From positions 1-64,000 of the forward strand of contig JAMPIV010009924.1 of the NCBI GenBank assembly GCA_024509875.1: a stretch of 64,000 nt of DNA, read 5' to 3'. Below the pieces are notes generated by a model that was given only the letters and a program-made list of their open reading frames with translations, was not told the origin of the DNA and made no database searches. Shown piece after piece: positions 44,061-54,059 of this stretch (the first letter of the stretch is position 1; each line of letters starts with the position of its first letter). The position numbers were made by a program, and so were the translations under genes. The stretch is from Oreohelix idahoensis. Its lineage: Eukaryota > Mollusca > Gastropoda > Stylommatophora > Oreohelicidae.

Positions 44061-45533
44061 TCATGTTTCATGTCTCAGTGTTTCAAGCTCTGTTTTCAGT
44101 GAGCTTTCTATATCCTGCTTGAATTTTTCAATGACGTTTTTCAGAGAACTTTCAATTATAGTTTCCAGCTCCTGACAGAAGTGTTTCTCTGTTCGTTGGC
44201 TTAGTTGTTCCATAACACACTCATTTGCTAATAGATATTTTGTGGAGCATGAGTAGACATCTGCGCTATTGACAGGCACTTTTGTTTGGAAAGTAGCTGT
44301 ATCTGGGAGGCATGATGGGCTGGTGTCGTTCATTTTGGATGGGTTATCTGAAGAATTGGGGAATACATCACTCAAAGTGTGGTTTACACTGACTTGGAAA
44401 GTAGCTGTATCTGGGAGGCAGGATGGGTTGGTCTCGTTCATATTGGGTGGGTTATCTGAAGAAATGATGAATGCATTTTTCAAAGTGTGGTTTACGCTGA
44501 CTTCAGTGGGTTGGTTGATGTGAACTTCTAGATAATTTATTGTGGGCTTTTGAGCTGTCGGTCCATTAGAGGTGGGTCCTGTTGGATCAAATATGGGTGG
44601 TGTTGGATCGAAAGTGGGTGTTGTTGGATCACACGTTGGTGGTGTTAGATCAGGGGTAAAGGTGGGTCCTATTGGATCAAATATGGGTGGTGTTGGATCA
44701 CAGGTTGGTGGTATTAGATCAGGGGTAAAGGTGGGTCCTGTTGGATCAAATATGGGTGGTGTTGGATCAAAAGTGGGTGGTGTTGGATCACAGGTTGGTG
44801 GTGTTAGATCAGGGGTAAAGGTGGGTCCTGATGGATCAAATATGGGTGGTGTTGGATCGAAAGTGGGTGGTGTTGGATCACAGGTTGGTGGTGGTAGATC
44901 AGGGGTAAAGGTGGGTCCTGATGGATCAAATATGGGTGGTGTTGGATCGAAAGTGGGTGGTGTTGGATCACAGGTTGGTGGTGGTAGATCAGGGGTAGGA
45001 GGACTGGATTCAATGGTTAGCTGAGATTTTGCGTTGGTAGACTCGACTCCTATCATTGTTGGAGAAGAAGTAGGATCAGTTACAATCATGGTTTTATCTA
45101 GAGCTGATCTTTGGAGGTGAGAAAATTCGACGTCCAACCATGTCTGTACGCACTCTGTCGTTCCTTGTGTTAAAATCTTATTTTTTGTGTGATACAGATG
45201 TATTGTGAGGAGGTCCGTGCTTATTTTATCCTCAACAATAGCGTTTAGTTGATCGCTCCGGGTTTCAATGGAACAGCTTTTGTAGTATTCTAGGCAAGTG
45301 TGTTTGAAAATTTCGTAATGTTGACTGTTACGGAATTCAACAGAGCAACATTGACCCTTGTTCGTTTGTTTGATGATCAGATGTGGAGTCCAGGCGTGAA
45401 GTTTTCTTTGTATGGCTTTTTCTTTGTTAAGGCAGTAGCTCTTAGTGACTGTAGAGGGACGTAATCTTCCATCTCTGGGTGGTTTTACTATCGCTGATAC
45501 GACGACGCTGTTCTCCTCGCTCGCCATGATCAC
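44061..45533 (-). CDS. CR1/L2-like ORF1, N-terminal segment with Pro-rich repeats
   Basis: A 490-codon frame. Residues 1-150 form a globular region (KLHAWTPHLIIKQTNKGQCC, LTIHLYHTKNKILTQG) seen in many cnidarian and molluscan LINE ORF1 proteins, from memory. Then come five tandem copies of a 30-residue Pro-rich unit (PDLPPPTCDPTPPTFDPTPP and so on). Two copies of SVNHTL..........FPNSSDNP follow, and the end is a predicted coiled coil (LETIIESSLKNVIEKFKQDI, ESSLKTELETLRHE). It ends at a TGA in the repeated GACATGA motif. The coiled coil seems to resume in the next frame as LRRENTRLVHHL, so a small indel probably split one ORF1. Confidence 0.75.
   Translation of the reverse strand: MIMASEENSVVVSAIVKPPRDGRLRPSTVTKSYCLNKEKAIQRKLHAWTPHLIIKQTNKGQCCSVEFRNSQHYEIFKHTCLEYYKSCSIETRSDQLNAIVEDKISTDLLTIHLYHTKNKILTQGTTECVQTWLDVEFSHLQRSALDKTMIVTDPTSSPTMIGVESTNAKSQLTIESSPPTPDLPPPTCDPTPPTFDPTPPIFDPSGPTFTPDLPPPTCDPTPPTFDPTPPIFDPSGPTFTPDLTPPTCDPTPPTFDPTPPIFDPTGPTFTPDLIPPTCDPTPPIFDPIGPTFTPDLTPPTCDPTTPTFDPTPPIFDPTGPTSNGPTAQKPTINYLEVHINQPTEVSVNHTLKNAFIISSDNPPNMNETNPSCLPDTATFQVSVNHTLSDVFPNSSDNPSKMNDTSPSCLPDTATFQTKVPVNSADVYSCSTKYLLANECVMEQLSQRTEKHFCQELETIIESSLKNVIEKFKQDIESSLKTELETLRHET
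44568..45000 (-). repeat. 90-bp VNTR inside ORF1
   Basis: Five tandem units, four of 90 bp and one shortened by 21 bp, all multiples of three, so ORF1 stays open. Unit variants differ by single residues (DLPPPT, DLTPPT, DLIPPT). The plus strand of the array also reads as a Gly/Val repeat, which is only a shadow. Confidence 0.9.
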
Positions 45534-45862
45534 ATTACATGCCTGAGGGCTGACAAGCCCTGTAATTTAACATTGTGTATTGTTCCATAGCCAGAAGGTC
45601 ACCGTCAAAATTTAGAATGTGTAACAACTGTTGAAGTAGTTTTCGATTTATCGACAAATTGTTCGACATTCCATACAGAAAAAACACAATATTAATACGT
45701 GAATTTAACACAATTGCAATATAAACAATTTCATTGTATGTCAAACAAAACCGCCAACACAGGGATGTATAAACCATCCATATTAAATGGGAACAACTTA
45801 GAATAAAATATCCAAAATGTAGAGCCAAATAAAAACACGTCCGCACATGTGTCCAGGTGGGA

Positions 45863-47606
45863 CATAGGTGGAGCGGTATACAGCCATCTTCGTTTTCTTA
45901 CCAACCTCTTTCTTGCTGAGGAATCCTCGATTTATGGCCTGATAGTCTCCCAGCCGCTGCTTTTCGAGTGGCCAACTCTTCTTTGATGCCTCCCTTTCGG
46001 TCTATAATAGCTCCGAGATATTTAAAGTGGTCGACCTGCTCCAGGACCTGTTCTCCCAACTTAATCTGATGTTTTCTTTCTTCTCGTGATATCACCATGG
46101 ATTTTGTTTTAGAGCTGCTTATGACCATCCCTCTCTTCTCCAGCTCTTCCTTCCAGACTTGCAGGTTGGATTGGAGATGTGTCTCTGATTTAACAATCAG
46201 GACAACATCATCAGCAAATGCTAGCTCTGAAATACAGACCTGTCTCATCTTCCAGTACCCCACTGAATACTTTCTTGTTCTCTCCTTACATGCCTTGATG
46301 ACATCGTCCATGAGAAGTATGAAAAGATAAGGTGACAGGATATCGCCTTGTCTTACACCAGTGGTGGTCCTGAACTCTTCTGACTTATAGTTTGCTGTCC
46401 TCACATAATTTCTGCAAGACTTTTAGAAGCTCTGTATAGCATGTATCAGAGGTGCTGGAATGTTCTTCCTTGCCAAACAGTCCCAAAGTTTGCTCCAGGG
46501 GACCCTGTCAAACGCCTTTTCCAGATCTATGAAACAAAGATGGATCTCACTCTTGTACTCAAGGGCCTTTTCACTCAGCTGCCTGAGTGTGAAGATTAGG
46601 TCTTGAGTACTTCGGTTTGCTCGGAATCCGCACTGGGCTTCATCCAATTGTGGCTCAGCTAGGCATCGGAGTCTCTGCTCTAGGATTCTAGAGTAGATTT
46701 TACCAGGGACACTGAGAAGGGATATGCCTCTGTGGTTTCCACATTGTCGATTGTCACCCTTTTTGAAAATCGGTGTTATGATGGCAATCTCCCAATCCTT
46801 TGGTATGGCCTTGTTGCACCATGCTGCTTGAAGGACCCTTAGGAGTAATAGGTCGCCTGATGCTCCCATGTACTTAACCATTTCTGGTGTTATACCATCA
46901 TGCCCTGCTGCTTTGCCCATCTTGATTTTCTCCAGTGCTGCCTTCAGTTCTTCCATCTTTATGTCATCTTCATCTCCATTTGTATCCTCTTCTGTGCTAG
47001 TGGTTATCATTTCTGATGCTCTACCTTGCTCACCATCAAGGAGTTCTGAGAAATATTCTTTCCATCTTTCCATTACTTCCTTCGGGGCAGTAAGCAATTT
47101 GCCTTGCTTGTCCTTTATAAATTTAAGAGGGCATTGTTTTTCCTTCCTCATGTTCTTTAGGGTCTTATAGAACAATTTATGGTTTTCTTGCGCATCCTTT
47201 TCTAGCTTTTCTCCAAATTCTTCCCAGGACTTCTGTTTTGCTGCTAGCACCTTGTTCTTTGCTTCTGTTCTGAGTATCACATATTCTCTATATTTCCCTA
47301 TTTGTCCTGCTGTGTTTTTAGCTCCTAAGTATTGTTTCCATGCCATTTTCTTCTCTCTTATTTTCTCTTTGACTTCTTCTGTCCACCAAGGTGTCCTCTT
47401 TCTCTTGTTCCCAAGTCGGACTTCACCACATGCTTCTGCAGCAGCTGTCTTTATGATGTCCTTGAATTTAAGCCACAGGGTTTCCAAGTCATCAGGTTGT
47501 TCTTCTGTGTTTCTCACCGCTGTAGCAATAAGCCCCTGATATCTGGTCTTAATTTCTGGATCTTTCAGCTTGTAGACCTTAATGCTCATTTCTTCCGTTC
47601 GTTTAC
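45863..47606 (-). mobile_element. LINE family A copy 3, linker and RT piece
   Basis: Upstream part of the split LINE A. A 388-codon frame (47589-46423) covers the linker (KRTPWWTEEVKEKIREKKMA), MGKAAGHDGITPEMVKYMGA, GNHRGISLLSVPGKIYSRIL, EAQCGFRANRSTQDLIFTLR and LCFIDLEKAFDRVPWSKLWD. One TAA at 46424 stops it (SF*KSC). The frame resumes through TTGVRQGDILSPYLFI and LAFADDVVLIVKSE. A 2-bp deletion near 45944 shifts the end. This is the longest LINE A copy, though still lacking the endonuclease. The right target duplication is at 47607-47623. Confidence 0.9.
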
Positions 47607-47655
47607 TGTGAAGGAATTATACTAACATTATAATTTCATCTGAAATTTTGGATAA

Positions 47656-49709
47656 CACTAGTCAACAAATTTTCAAAAGTTATTTGTACCAGAAATTAAA
47701 TATACCATTTCTTATTGATTTTGACATGCTGATTTCAAATATCATAATGAAATTCACCAATTGGCTCTGGGTTTTTTTTAAATGATGAATTTACATTACA
47801 GTAATACAAATAATGTATACTTGTTTAATTCTCTGGGGTGAACAGCTAGTCTTTCTACTTTAGCATTATAAAAATTGTGGTTACATACTCAATTAATTGA
47901 TATTTCAACATAAAATGATAGAAAAAATAAAAACATTATTTAAAGTTCACATATCATGTTTTAAAAAGGCACATTTGAACCCATTTCATCATTATTCAGT
48001 CGCTGTTCGAGCTCTCTTTGCTTGCTTCTTGTAGTCAATCGATGAGGTGTCTCTTGTCACAGTCCAACAGTAATCAGCAAGCATTGAAGGGCTTCAGTTG
48101 CCTTGATACCTTGTCTTCATAGCAGCAATGTCCTGGTGAAATCGTTCACCATGCTCATCAGTGACCGCTCCACAGTTTGACAAAGAAATCCAGATGAGAA
48201 TCCAGAAAATGAATTTTCAAAGACATGTTGCAGCCAAGACTCTTATACTTCAGAAGGAGATTTTCTACAATTTCATTGTAATTATCAGATCTGTTGTTTC
48301 CAAGAAAATTGTCCACCACTGACTTAAATGCTAGCCATGCTGCTTTTTCCTCGCCATGCAACACGCAAAGAAACTCGTCATCATGAAGAAGTTTTCGAAT
48401 TTGCGGACCAACAAATACTCCCTCTCTTATTTTAGCTTCACTCAGTCTTGGAAATTTTCTGATGAGGTATTTGAAAGCCTCATCTGTTTTCTCCATTGCC
48501 TTGACAAAGTTTTTCATGAGACCCAGTTTAATGTGCAAGGGTGGCAACAAAATCTTGCTGGTGTCGACAAGTGCTGGGTTCTCAACGTTCTTACTGCCAG
48601 GCTGCAATGACTGCCTGATTGGCCAATGTCTTCTGATGTAATGGTCACTTCGTGCACGGCTATCCCACTCACAGAGAAAGCAACAGTACTTGGTGTATCC
48701 ACCCTGTAGTCAAAGCAAAAGAGCAACCACTTTTAAGTCACCGCAAAGTGACCAATGATGATGATCATAGTTTATACACTTCAAAAGCTGATTAATGTTT
48801 TCATAAGTTTTTCTTTCATATGACCTGCGTGACCAACTGGAATTGATGGTAACACATTACCATTATTCAACAAAACAGCTTTAAGACTCGTCTTGGATGA
48901 ATCAATGAAAAGTCTCCACTCTTCTGGTATGTAATTGATTTTGAGGGCTGCCATTAAACCAGAAATGGTGTGGTACGCAGAAAGGTCACCCTCTTTGAAA
49001 AAGAATGTAATAAGCGGCTTCTGGCGGTTCCTATACACAGAAATTGTAACATCTTCTGCTAGGAGATTCCACTGTTGCAATCTGGAACCCAAAAGCTCCG
49101 CCTTGTTCTTCGGTAAATTCAGATCTCTTACAAGTTCATTCAGTTCACCTTGGGTTATTAAGTGTGGTTTAGTGGATGTAGTTTGCTCAAAATCGGGGTA
49201 TTGCAGCATATGTGTGGCGCCCAGCTCTTATCTTGATCCCCTATTCTGCAGCCAAAATACAAACTGTATGCCTTCTTAATCACTTTAGTTATATTTCGTT
49301 TTTGTGATAGAAATGTCACCTCACCACATATATAACAGAAATTATTAGCACTGTTCACACATGTCCTTGGCATTTCTAACTACGATACTTTTGATAAGGA
49401 CAAATGCACTAATTAATGGCAAAATTTTATCAGAGATACGATTTTTATACCCAAAGGTGATGTAATCATAGGTAGTATTGCATCATCAACTTCTAGTTAC
49501 ATTTTTATTGGTCATTAGAAAAGATTATGCAATCGCCCACAACAGTTGTGTCATATATATAAATTGACCATAATTAAATAAACTAGTAGCATATATCTTG
49601 AAAACTAGAGCCAATCAACATTTTTTAATGTCATTTTCGTTTTCAGCACACCAAAATTTGTTAAGATCAGCTATTTTCATTTCTGGTACATTTTGGTTGT
49701 TGACTAGTG
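47656..49709 (-). mobile_element. CACTA-type DNA transposon with an unusual transposase
   Basis: The ends are inverted: CACTAGTCAACAA at 47656-47668 and its complement at 49697-49709. Similarity extends inward for about 130 bp (TGTACCAGAAAT, TTGGCTCT). The flanks share TAA (47653-47655 and 49710-49712), a 3-bp duplication. CACTA ends plus a 3-bp duplication fit the EnSpm/CACTA group. The only gene inside is the decayed protein at 47992-49373. Total length 2054 bp. Confidence 0.7.
47992..49373 (-). pseudogene. Putative CACTA-like transposase (family known only as a multi-copy hypothetical)
   Basis: Minus strand: a Cys-rich start (CVNSANNFCYICGEVTFLSQ, YFGCRIGDQDKSWAPHICC), then after an internal deletion QGELNELVRDLNLPKNKAEL, EEWRLFIDSSKTSLKAVLLN (a candidate first Asp), SLCGDLKVVALLL (GD), YTKYCCFLCEWDSRARSDHY (C-x2-C). 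Next comes LLPPLHIKLGLMKNFVKAME, GCNMSLKIHFLDSHLDFF, and DEHGERFHQDIAAM (a candidate Glu). At least three frame breaks and an in-frame TGA show it is dead. I know similar proteins as repeated hypotheticals in insects, cnidarians and molluscs. The GD..C-x2-C arrangement recalls Tnp2-type CACTA transposases. Function is inferred. Confidence 0.6.
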
Positions 49710-49961
49710 TAATTGTTATATTCTTTAACTGGTTTAAATTGTTCTTTAATTATATATTTCTTGATTAAATATAATGTAATACACACTTTTAAAAAAAATT
49801 CACACTAAATAAACTGTACTGTTAATTGAAATTGGATTTTTTAAAATTAAACAATAACAGGTTATCACCATCCCGTCAATAGTCCGATGTGACCAAAGTC
49901 ACAAATATATAGCAAGGGTGTATTCGGGCTGGTGTAAACGTTAACATTTTTTGTGGAAAAT

Positions 49962-50039
<78 letters not shown>

Positions 50040-50055
50040 GGGGGGGGGGGGGGGG
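49962..50055 (+). repeat. Long G homopolymer (G77, T, G16)
   Basis: Seventy-seven consecutive G at 49962-50038, then one T and sixteen G. Such a run can form stacked quadruplexes and is hard to sequence, so its length is uncertain. Minus-strand polyproline frames over it are artefacts. Confidence 0.85.
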
Positions 50056-50873
50056 CGGGGTGCGGAGGGGAATGAGAATACAAAAGCATTTAGTTGGGTA
50101 GGGCAAAGATAGGACCTTGTCTCGCACGGCTGTTTGTGCCCTATACCAGAGCGTTCTTTTAGTTTCAGTGACCGGACTTCTGACACCGGGTAATAAATCT
50201 TCCTTGCACCGTAAAAGATTACTGAGGGTTTTGGCGGGGAAAATCAGCTGATGTGTGTGTAAAATCGTTAATATATAAATCATTATACACTCGTTCTGGA
50301 TAAACATAGCGCTAAAATTCTTTTGTGTACTATAACTTAGTTCTGTGTTCTATTTTAGATGGCATTTTTATTTGTTTGAAATTATATTTGACGGAGTTAC
50401 AGACTTTTGAAAACAGCGTCATCATTTGAGGAAATTCATAACAAAAGTAATCTATTTATTAATGTAATATCTAAAAATCGGCCCATTCGAATGAGTTTAT
50501 AATTATAAAGATTTCTCGAAGGGAAGCTAAAGATTATTTCCACATAACAGTTTTTTTTTTTTTTTTTTTTTTTTTTCATATCTTGAGAATGTGTGGTAGT
50601 CAGTTTTGTGAGTTTGGCATTACAAGAACAAGCATATTGTCACCAGATTTTATAACATTTAAATCACTGTAAACGCATTCCTGATACTCGCAAATCTTAA
50701 ATAAGGTTGTAAAAAATAACTTTTCGTAAAGCGCCATCTGTTTTTGCATTTTCATTCACTTATAATGATATTTAGCTACGTATATAAGCGTCAGAAAACA
50801 TGTAAAGCTATAGATAGATTCTTCCACATACTTTGATCTATCTTTCAAGTCTTGTTAATCTTGTATTTATAAT
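50056..50873. other. Gene-free stretch with a T26 run
   Basis: No gene is recognised. Twenty-six T occupy 50551-50576. Confidence 0.5.
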
Positions 50874-51004
50874 ATGAATGTCTTTTTTTTTAGTGTGTGT
50901 GAGATGTGGACGGTTCCATTAGTGTTCTTTGGTAGACAATCCTGTGCACACGACGGATGCCAAAGAATTCTAAGTAACTGTTTGTATATCTTCTTTCATT
51001 CACA

Positions 51005-52348
51005 GTTCAAAGTTACAATGCAGGTAGTAAATTTAGAGAAACCAAATTCTAAATCTAATACCATCCTTTTATCAATGGCTAGAGTCAGAGATGCATATGA
51101 TAATTTAGAAATATTTATGAATGGCATGGAAGCTCAGATAGTCACTAAAAGATGTAGAGTGGGATGGTAAAATTGTTGTTGTTTTCTTATTCGGGGATTA
51201 TGACTTTTTGATGAAAATGTTTGGTTTGTCTGGAGCTCAAGGAACATACCCATGTCTGTGGTGTCTCCAGCAAAACAAGGAAATAAAGACATCCAGAGAG
51301 CATACAACTTGCAAACCAAGAAGTTTGGCCATGTTGATAAGAGATTACAATAGATATATGAAATATGGGAAAGGGAATAAAAGGCAAGTGGCACGTCACC
51401 ATAATTGTTTACACAAACCAATGTTAGAGATTGAAATTGAAAATGTAGCTCCTCCTTACCTTCATATATTTAGGCATTGTTTTGAAACATCACAGACTTC
51501 TAGAACGGGTAGCCGATACAATAGACGCAAAGATATTTGAGAATCCGCAAGAGATACATGCAAACGTTAGTACTATTAAGAACTTGAAGAGATTTGGTAG
51601 GAACTGGAAACAGGCAGAAGAATTAGAAGCTAGAATTGAATTTTGTCAGGCAGGTATTGAACTTTGTGAGGATAAGGAGGAGACAGATAGTTTTAAAGTT
51701 AAACTTGAAAATGCACAAGATGTGCTGGCCAAACTTCAGTTTCAAGATCTGTGTGCTAGGTCTGGTCCAGTTTGCTCACACTTGGACAAGGTACTAGCCA
51801 AACACAAAATCATACCACATGCTTATCATAGCAGAGCATTCATAGGGAATCACTGCCACAGATATCTCACACAAAAAGTTTATAAAGATCTTACAAGAGC
51901 AATCATTACACAAACACGGAAAATTAAAGACAAACAAGATATAACTGACTTAGCTTTTATTGCCCAAGAACAATTCAACTCACGGAACGAAGCATTTGAG
52001 AAAGTACCGGTACACAACAAAATATCACACAGTAAACCAATTAGTAAAGAACCAATAACAGCATCAATAGAGACATTGTTCAGAAAGCTATTCCCCAGTA
52101 AGACAATTCCTAAACAGCACATATTAGAAAAACATTGCGCAGACTGGATCAGAACTTATGGCTTTGGAATGGGCATGCATGGAGTGCAAGGAGAAGAATT
52201 TGTACATTCCACTATTTCCAAAATTGAAAGACGCGCCAGCGGTATTAAAAATATAACTTCACAATTAAAATTTATAATGGAAACTCATTTGTTACAAATT
52301 TCTCCATCTGTGAATGTACAGATTCCTCCTATAAAAAAAAAAAAATAA
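51005..52348 (+). pseudogene. Second transposase-like gene with GD..C-x2-C motif
   Basis: Starts after a good splice acceptor (TTCTTTCATTCACAG, about 51004): FKVTMQVVNLEKPNSKSNTI, then after one frame change KIVVVFLFGDYDFLMKMFGL and SGAQGTYPCLWCLQQNKEIK. A further break near 51470 (one extra T in LHI-LGIVLKHH) leads to a 280-codon open frame. That frame contains a coiled-coil-like region (QAEELEARIEFCQAGIELCE), VLAKHKIIPHAYHSRAFIGN and EKHCADWIRTYGFGMGMHGV. The order GD, C-x2-C, LHI.LG is shared with the gene at 47992-49373, so I infer a related DDE-type transposase. Only two frame breaks separate it from an open gene. I know of similar repeated hypotheticals but no assigned function. Confidence 0.55.
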
Positions 52349-53203
52349 ATGTGAATGATAATTGAGCGAAATTTTGGGGCTAGAGCAAATTATGGCAGTT
52401 GTTGCGTGAGAGTGACAGAATTAACAGAGTGTGGAAATCATTTAATAGGTGTATGTTTTATTTATTAAATTGAACATTTCGTTTTACTCATGACCATACT
52501 CATTTTTACTTGACCATCGTGATGTATGATTGAGATAATTGTTAGCTCTCATGTTTTGGAGACAAATGGGTGTGTTATTTTAAGGTAATAAATGTGGACT
52601 TGCAATTTAATGTTTCAATAATTAATGTTTGACGCATGAAACCAAAACAAAAATTTGATATCCATTTTCTGCAAGTTTTCTACTTTTGATTTCCGTAATT
52701 TGTTATGCATGTTGATTGTAACCGTTGTAGTGTAAATTGCATTAGAAACAAACCATAACAAAATATTTAAAAAAACGTAAATTTTACACTATTTCAGATT
52801 ATTATATCTTCTGTTCTAATTGTGATAAAATGTTTGTTCTTGTTCTAAAATTTACTCTAACATTTGTAGTCTAGCTTTACGCAAAATTAAAGCCGGCATT
52901 TATAATAATAAAGTAGCCTAAAAGCATTAATTAAGCCCTTTCAAAAGTAACCACCGGCTCATTTTTTTCCCGTAAGGAAATTGACCACGTGACCTCTGTC
53001 ACGATAGCTATAAATAGCGCGGTCAGGGAAAACTAAAAGATCGCTGGCAAACAGCCGTGCTCGGGCTAGGGCGTCGCACAGGAAATGGAAGATATTTATA
53101 AAAACCTAATTAATTCAACAATACTTTACTTTTTAAAAATTGGGGGTGTTAAGATATTTATGACGTCATATAAAAAGGGTTCCGTGTTTTTGTAACGAAA
53201 TAT
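52349..53203. other. Gene-free stretch with a TATA-like site
   Basis: AT-rich and non-coding. CGATAGCTATAAATAGCGCG at about 53003-53022 is a good TATA-box candidate of unknown target. It could be the U3 region of an unseen LTR. Confidence 0.35.
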
Positions 53204-53251
53204 CTTGGGGTGGGGAGGGGGGTGGGGGGGGGTGTTCTATGCGAAGATAAA

Positions 53252-53253
<2 letters not shown>

Positions 53254-53299
<46 letters not shown>
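53254..53299 (+). repeat. C46 homopolymer
   Basis: Forty-six consecutive C, preceded by a G-rich stretch (53205-53232) with which it could pair. It stands in inverted orientation to the G77 tract, and the outer flanks resemble each other (ACATTTTTTGTGGAAAATGGG and the complement of CCCATTTTTAGCCAAAAAAA). Confidence 0.85.
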
Positions 53300-53343
53300 A
53301 TTTTTAGCCAAAAAAACATGTCTTATACTTACCTCTTTGTATT

Positions 53344-53390
53344 ATTACCCGACGAAGGCATTTTTTCTTTGTCGAAACGTTGGTGCTTTT
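53344..53390 (+). mobile_element. Penelope-like 3' end remnant (hammerhead-like)
   Basis: CCGACGAAGGC ... CTTTGTCGAAACGTTGG has the order GACGAAGGC, hairpin, CGAAACGTT seen at 3' ends of Penelope-like elements. The CGACGAAG/CTTTGTCG pairing gives an 8-bp stem with one wobble. The GAAAC core is intact here, while the first core has CCGA for CTGA. No coding part remains. Confidence 0.4.
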
Positions 53391-53928
53391 AATCAAAGCT
53401 GTGCAAATTATTTCTTTTGATTACATTTTAGTTGGGTTTTTTTTTTCAAAGGAATTTCGCCTCGTTTTGGCGTGGCACGCTCCGCTCAAACTAGACACAT
53501 GTGTCGTCGGTTATTCTGTGACGCATGTCCAAATATTAAAATACTATGTGTATAAATAAGTATTCTTAGTTACCTTTTACAACTACCTTCATCACGAATT
53601 TTCAGTAAATCCTTACAGTGTGCATACCAGGTCTCATCTGCACAGTTCGAGAAGCGGGAAAAATGCTTAACTTCTAATATCTACACATGCCATGCTGCTC
53701 TCAAAACAAACATTTCGGGAGAATTTATTCCTCGCAACGCCATGTTTACAGTTCAATTCTTTGGCATAACGACAAATTTGCATTCTTCCGACGTTGTAAG
53801 AAACTACAAAGCTGGAATGATTTATGTTTATTTTGTGCATATAAAAAGCAAAGATGGCACGTGACTGCACCTGACAGCGCGTGGAAATAGATGATGAGCC
53901 ATGGGGTGACTGAGCATGATGCTTTTCA

Positions 53929-54036
53929 TCGTGTTTATTCCTTCTTGCAGGTTTATAAATAACTGGAGAATTTAGGTGCTTATAGCTCGTAGCTTCTCCT
54001 TAGCAGCCTAATGACTACAAATACAAGACAACATCA
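53929..54036 (-). repeat. Short inverted repeat, left arm (MITE/SINE-like)
   Basis: About 107 bp that match the reverse complement of 54361-54468 at roughly 93 percent by eye, including TATAGCTCGTAGCTTCTCC and TTTATAAATAACTGGAGAA. The match continues weakly on both sides to about 150 bp. These are two copies of one short element in opposite orientation. Confidence 0.75.
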
Positions 54037-54059
54037 ATTCACATACGTAATTATCATCA

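Larger units (their letters stand above)
38462..45857 (-). mobile_element. CR1/L2-like LINE, complete length (7.4 kb), nested in LINE A
   Basis: Reads on the minus strand: 5' leader (45857-45534), ORF1 in up to three frame segments (45533-42601), a 600-bp spacer, ORF2 with endonuclease and RT (41965-39042), a 3' UTR, AATAAA, and a (GTTC)n tail (38462-38487). A 5-bp duplication TGGGA (38457-38461 and 45858-45862) and exact joining of the LINE A sequence fix both ends. An esterase-type ORF1 plus APE endonuclease and no RNase H fit the CR1/L2 group. Confidence 0.88.

Noticed and set aside
44572..45024. Plus-strand Gly/Val-repeat frame
   Set aside because: It is the antisense of the 90-bp VNTR in the LINE ORF1, which has the coding context.
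49865..50307. Minus-strand polyproline open frames over the G tract
   Set aside because: They only translate the G homopolymer in three frames. There is no start context or flanking protein-like sequence.
49801..52732. CACTA ends for the second transposase-like gene (CACTAAATAAAC and ...GTAGTG)
   Set aside because: The inner similarity is too weak and the 3-bp flanks do not match.
53205..53420. Small frames over the C46 tract
   Set aside because: These are homopolymer translations with no supporting features.
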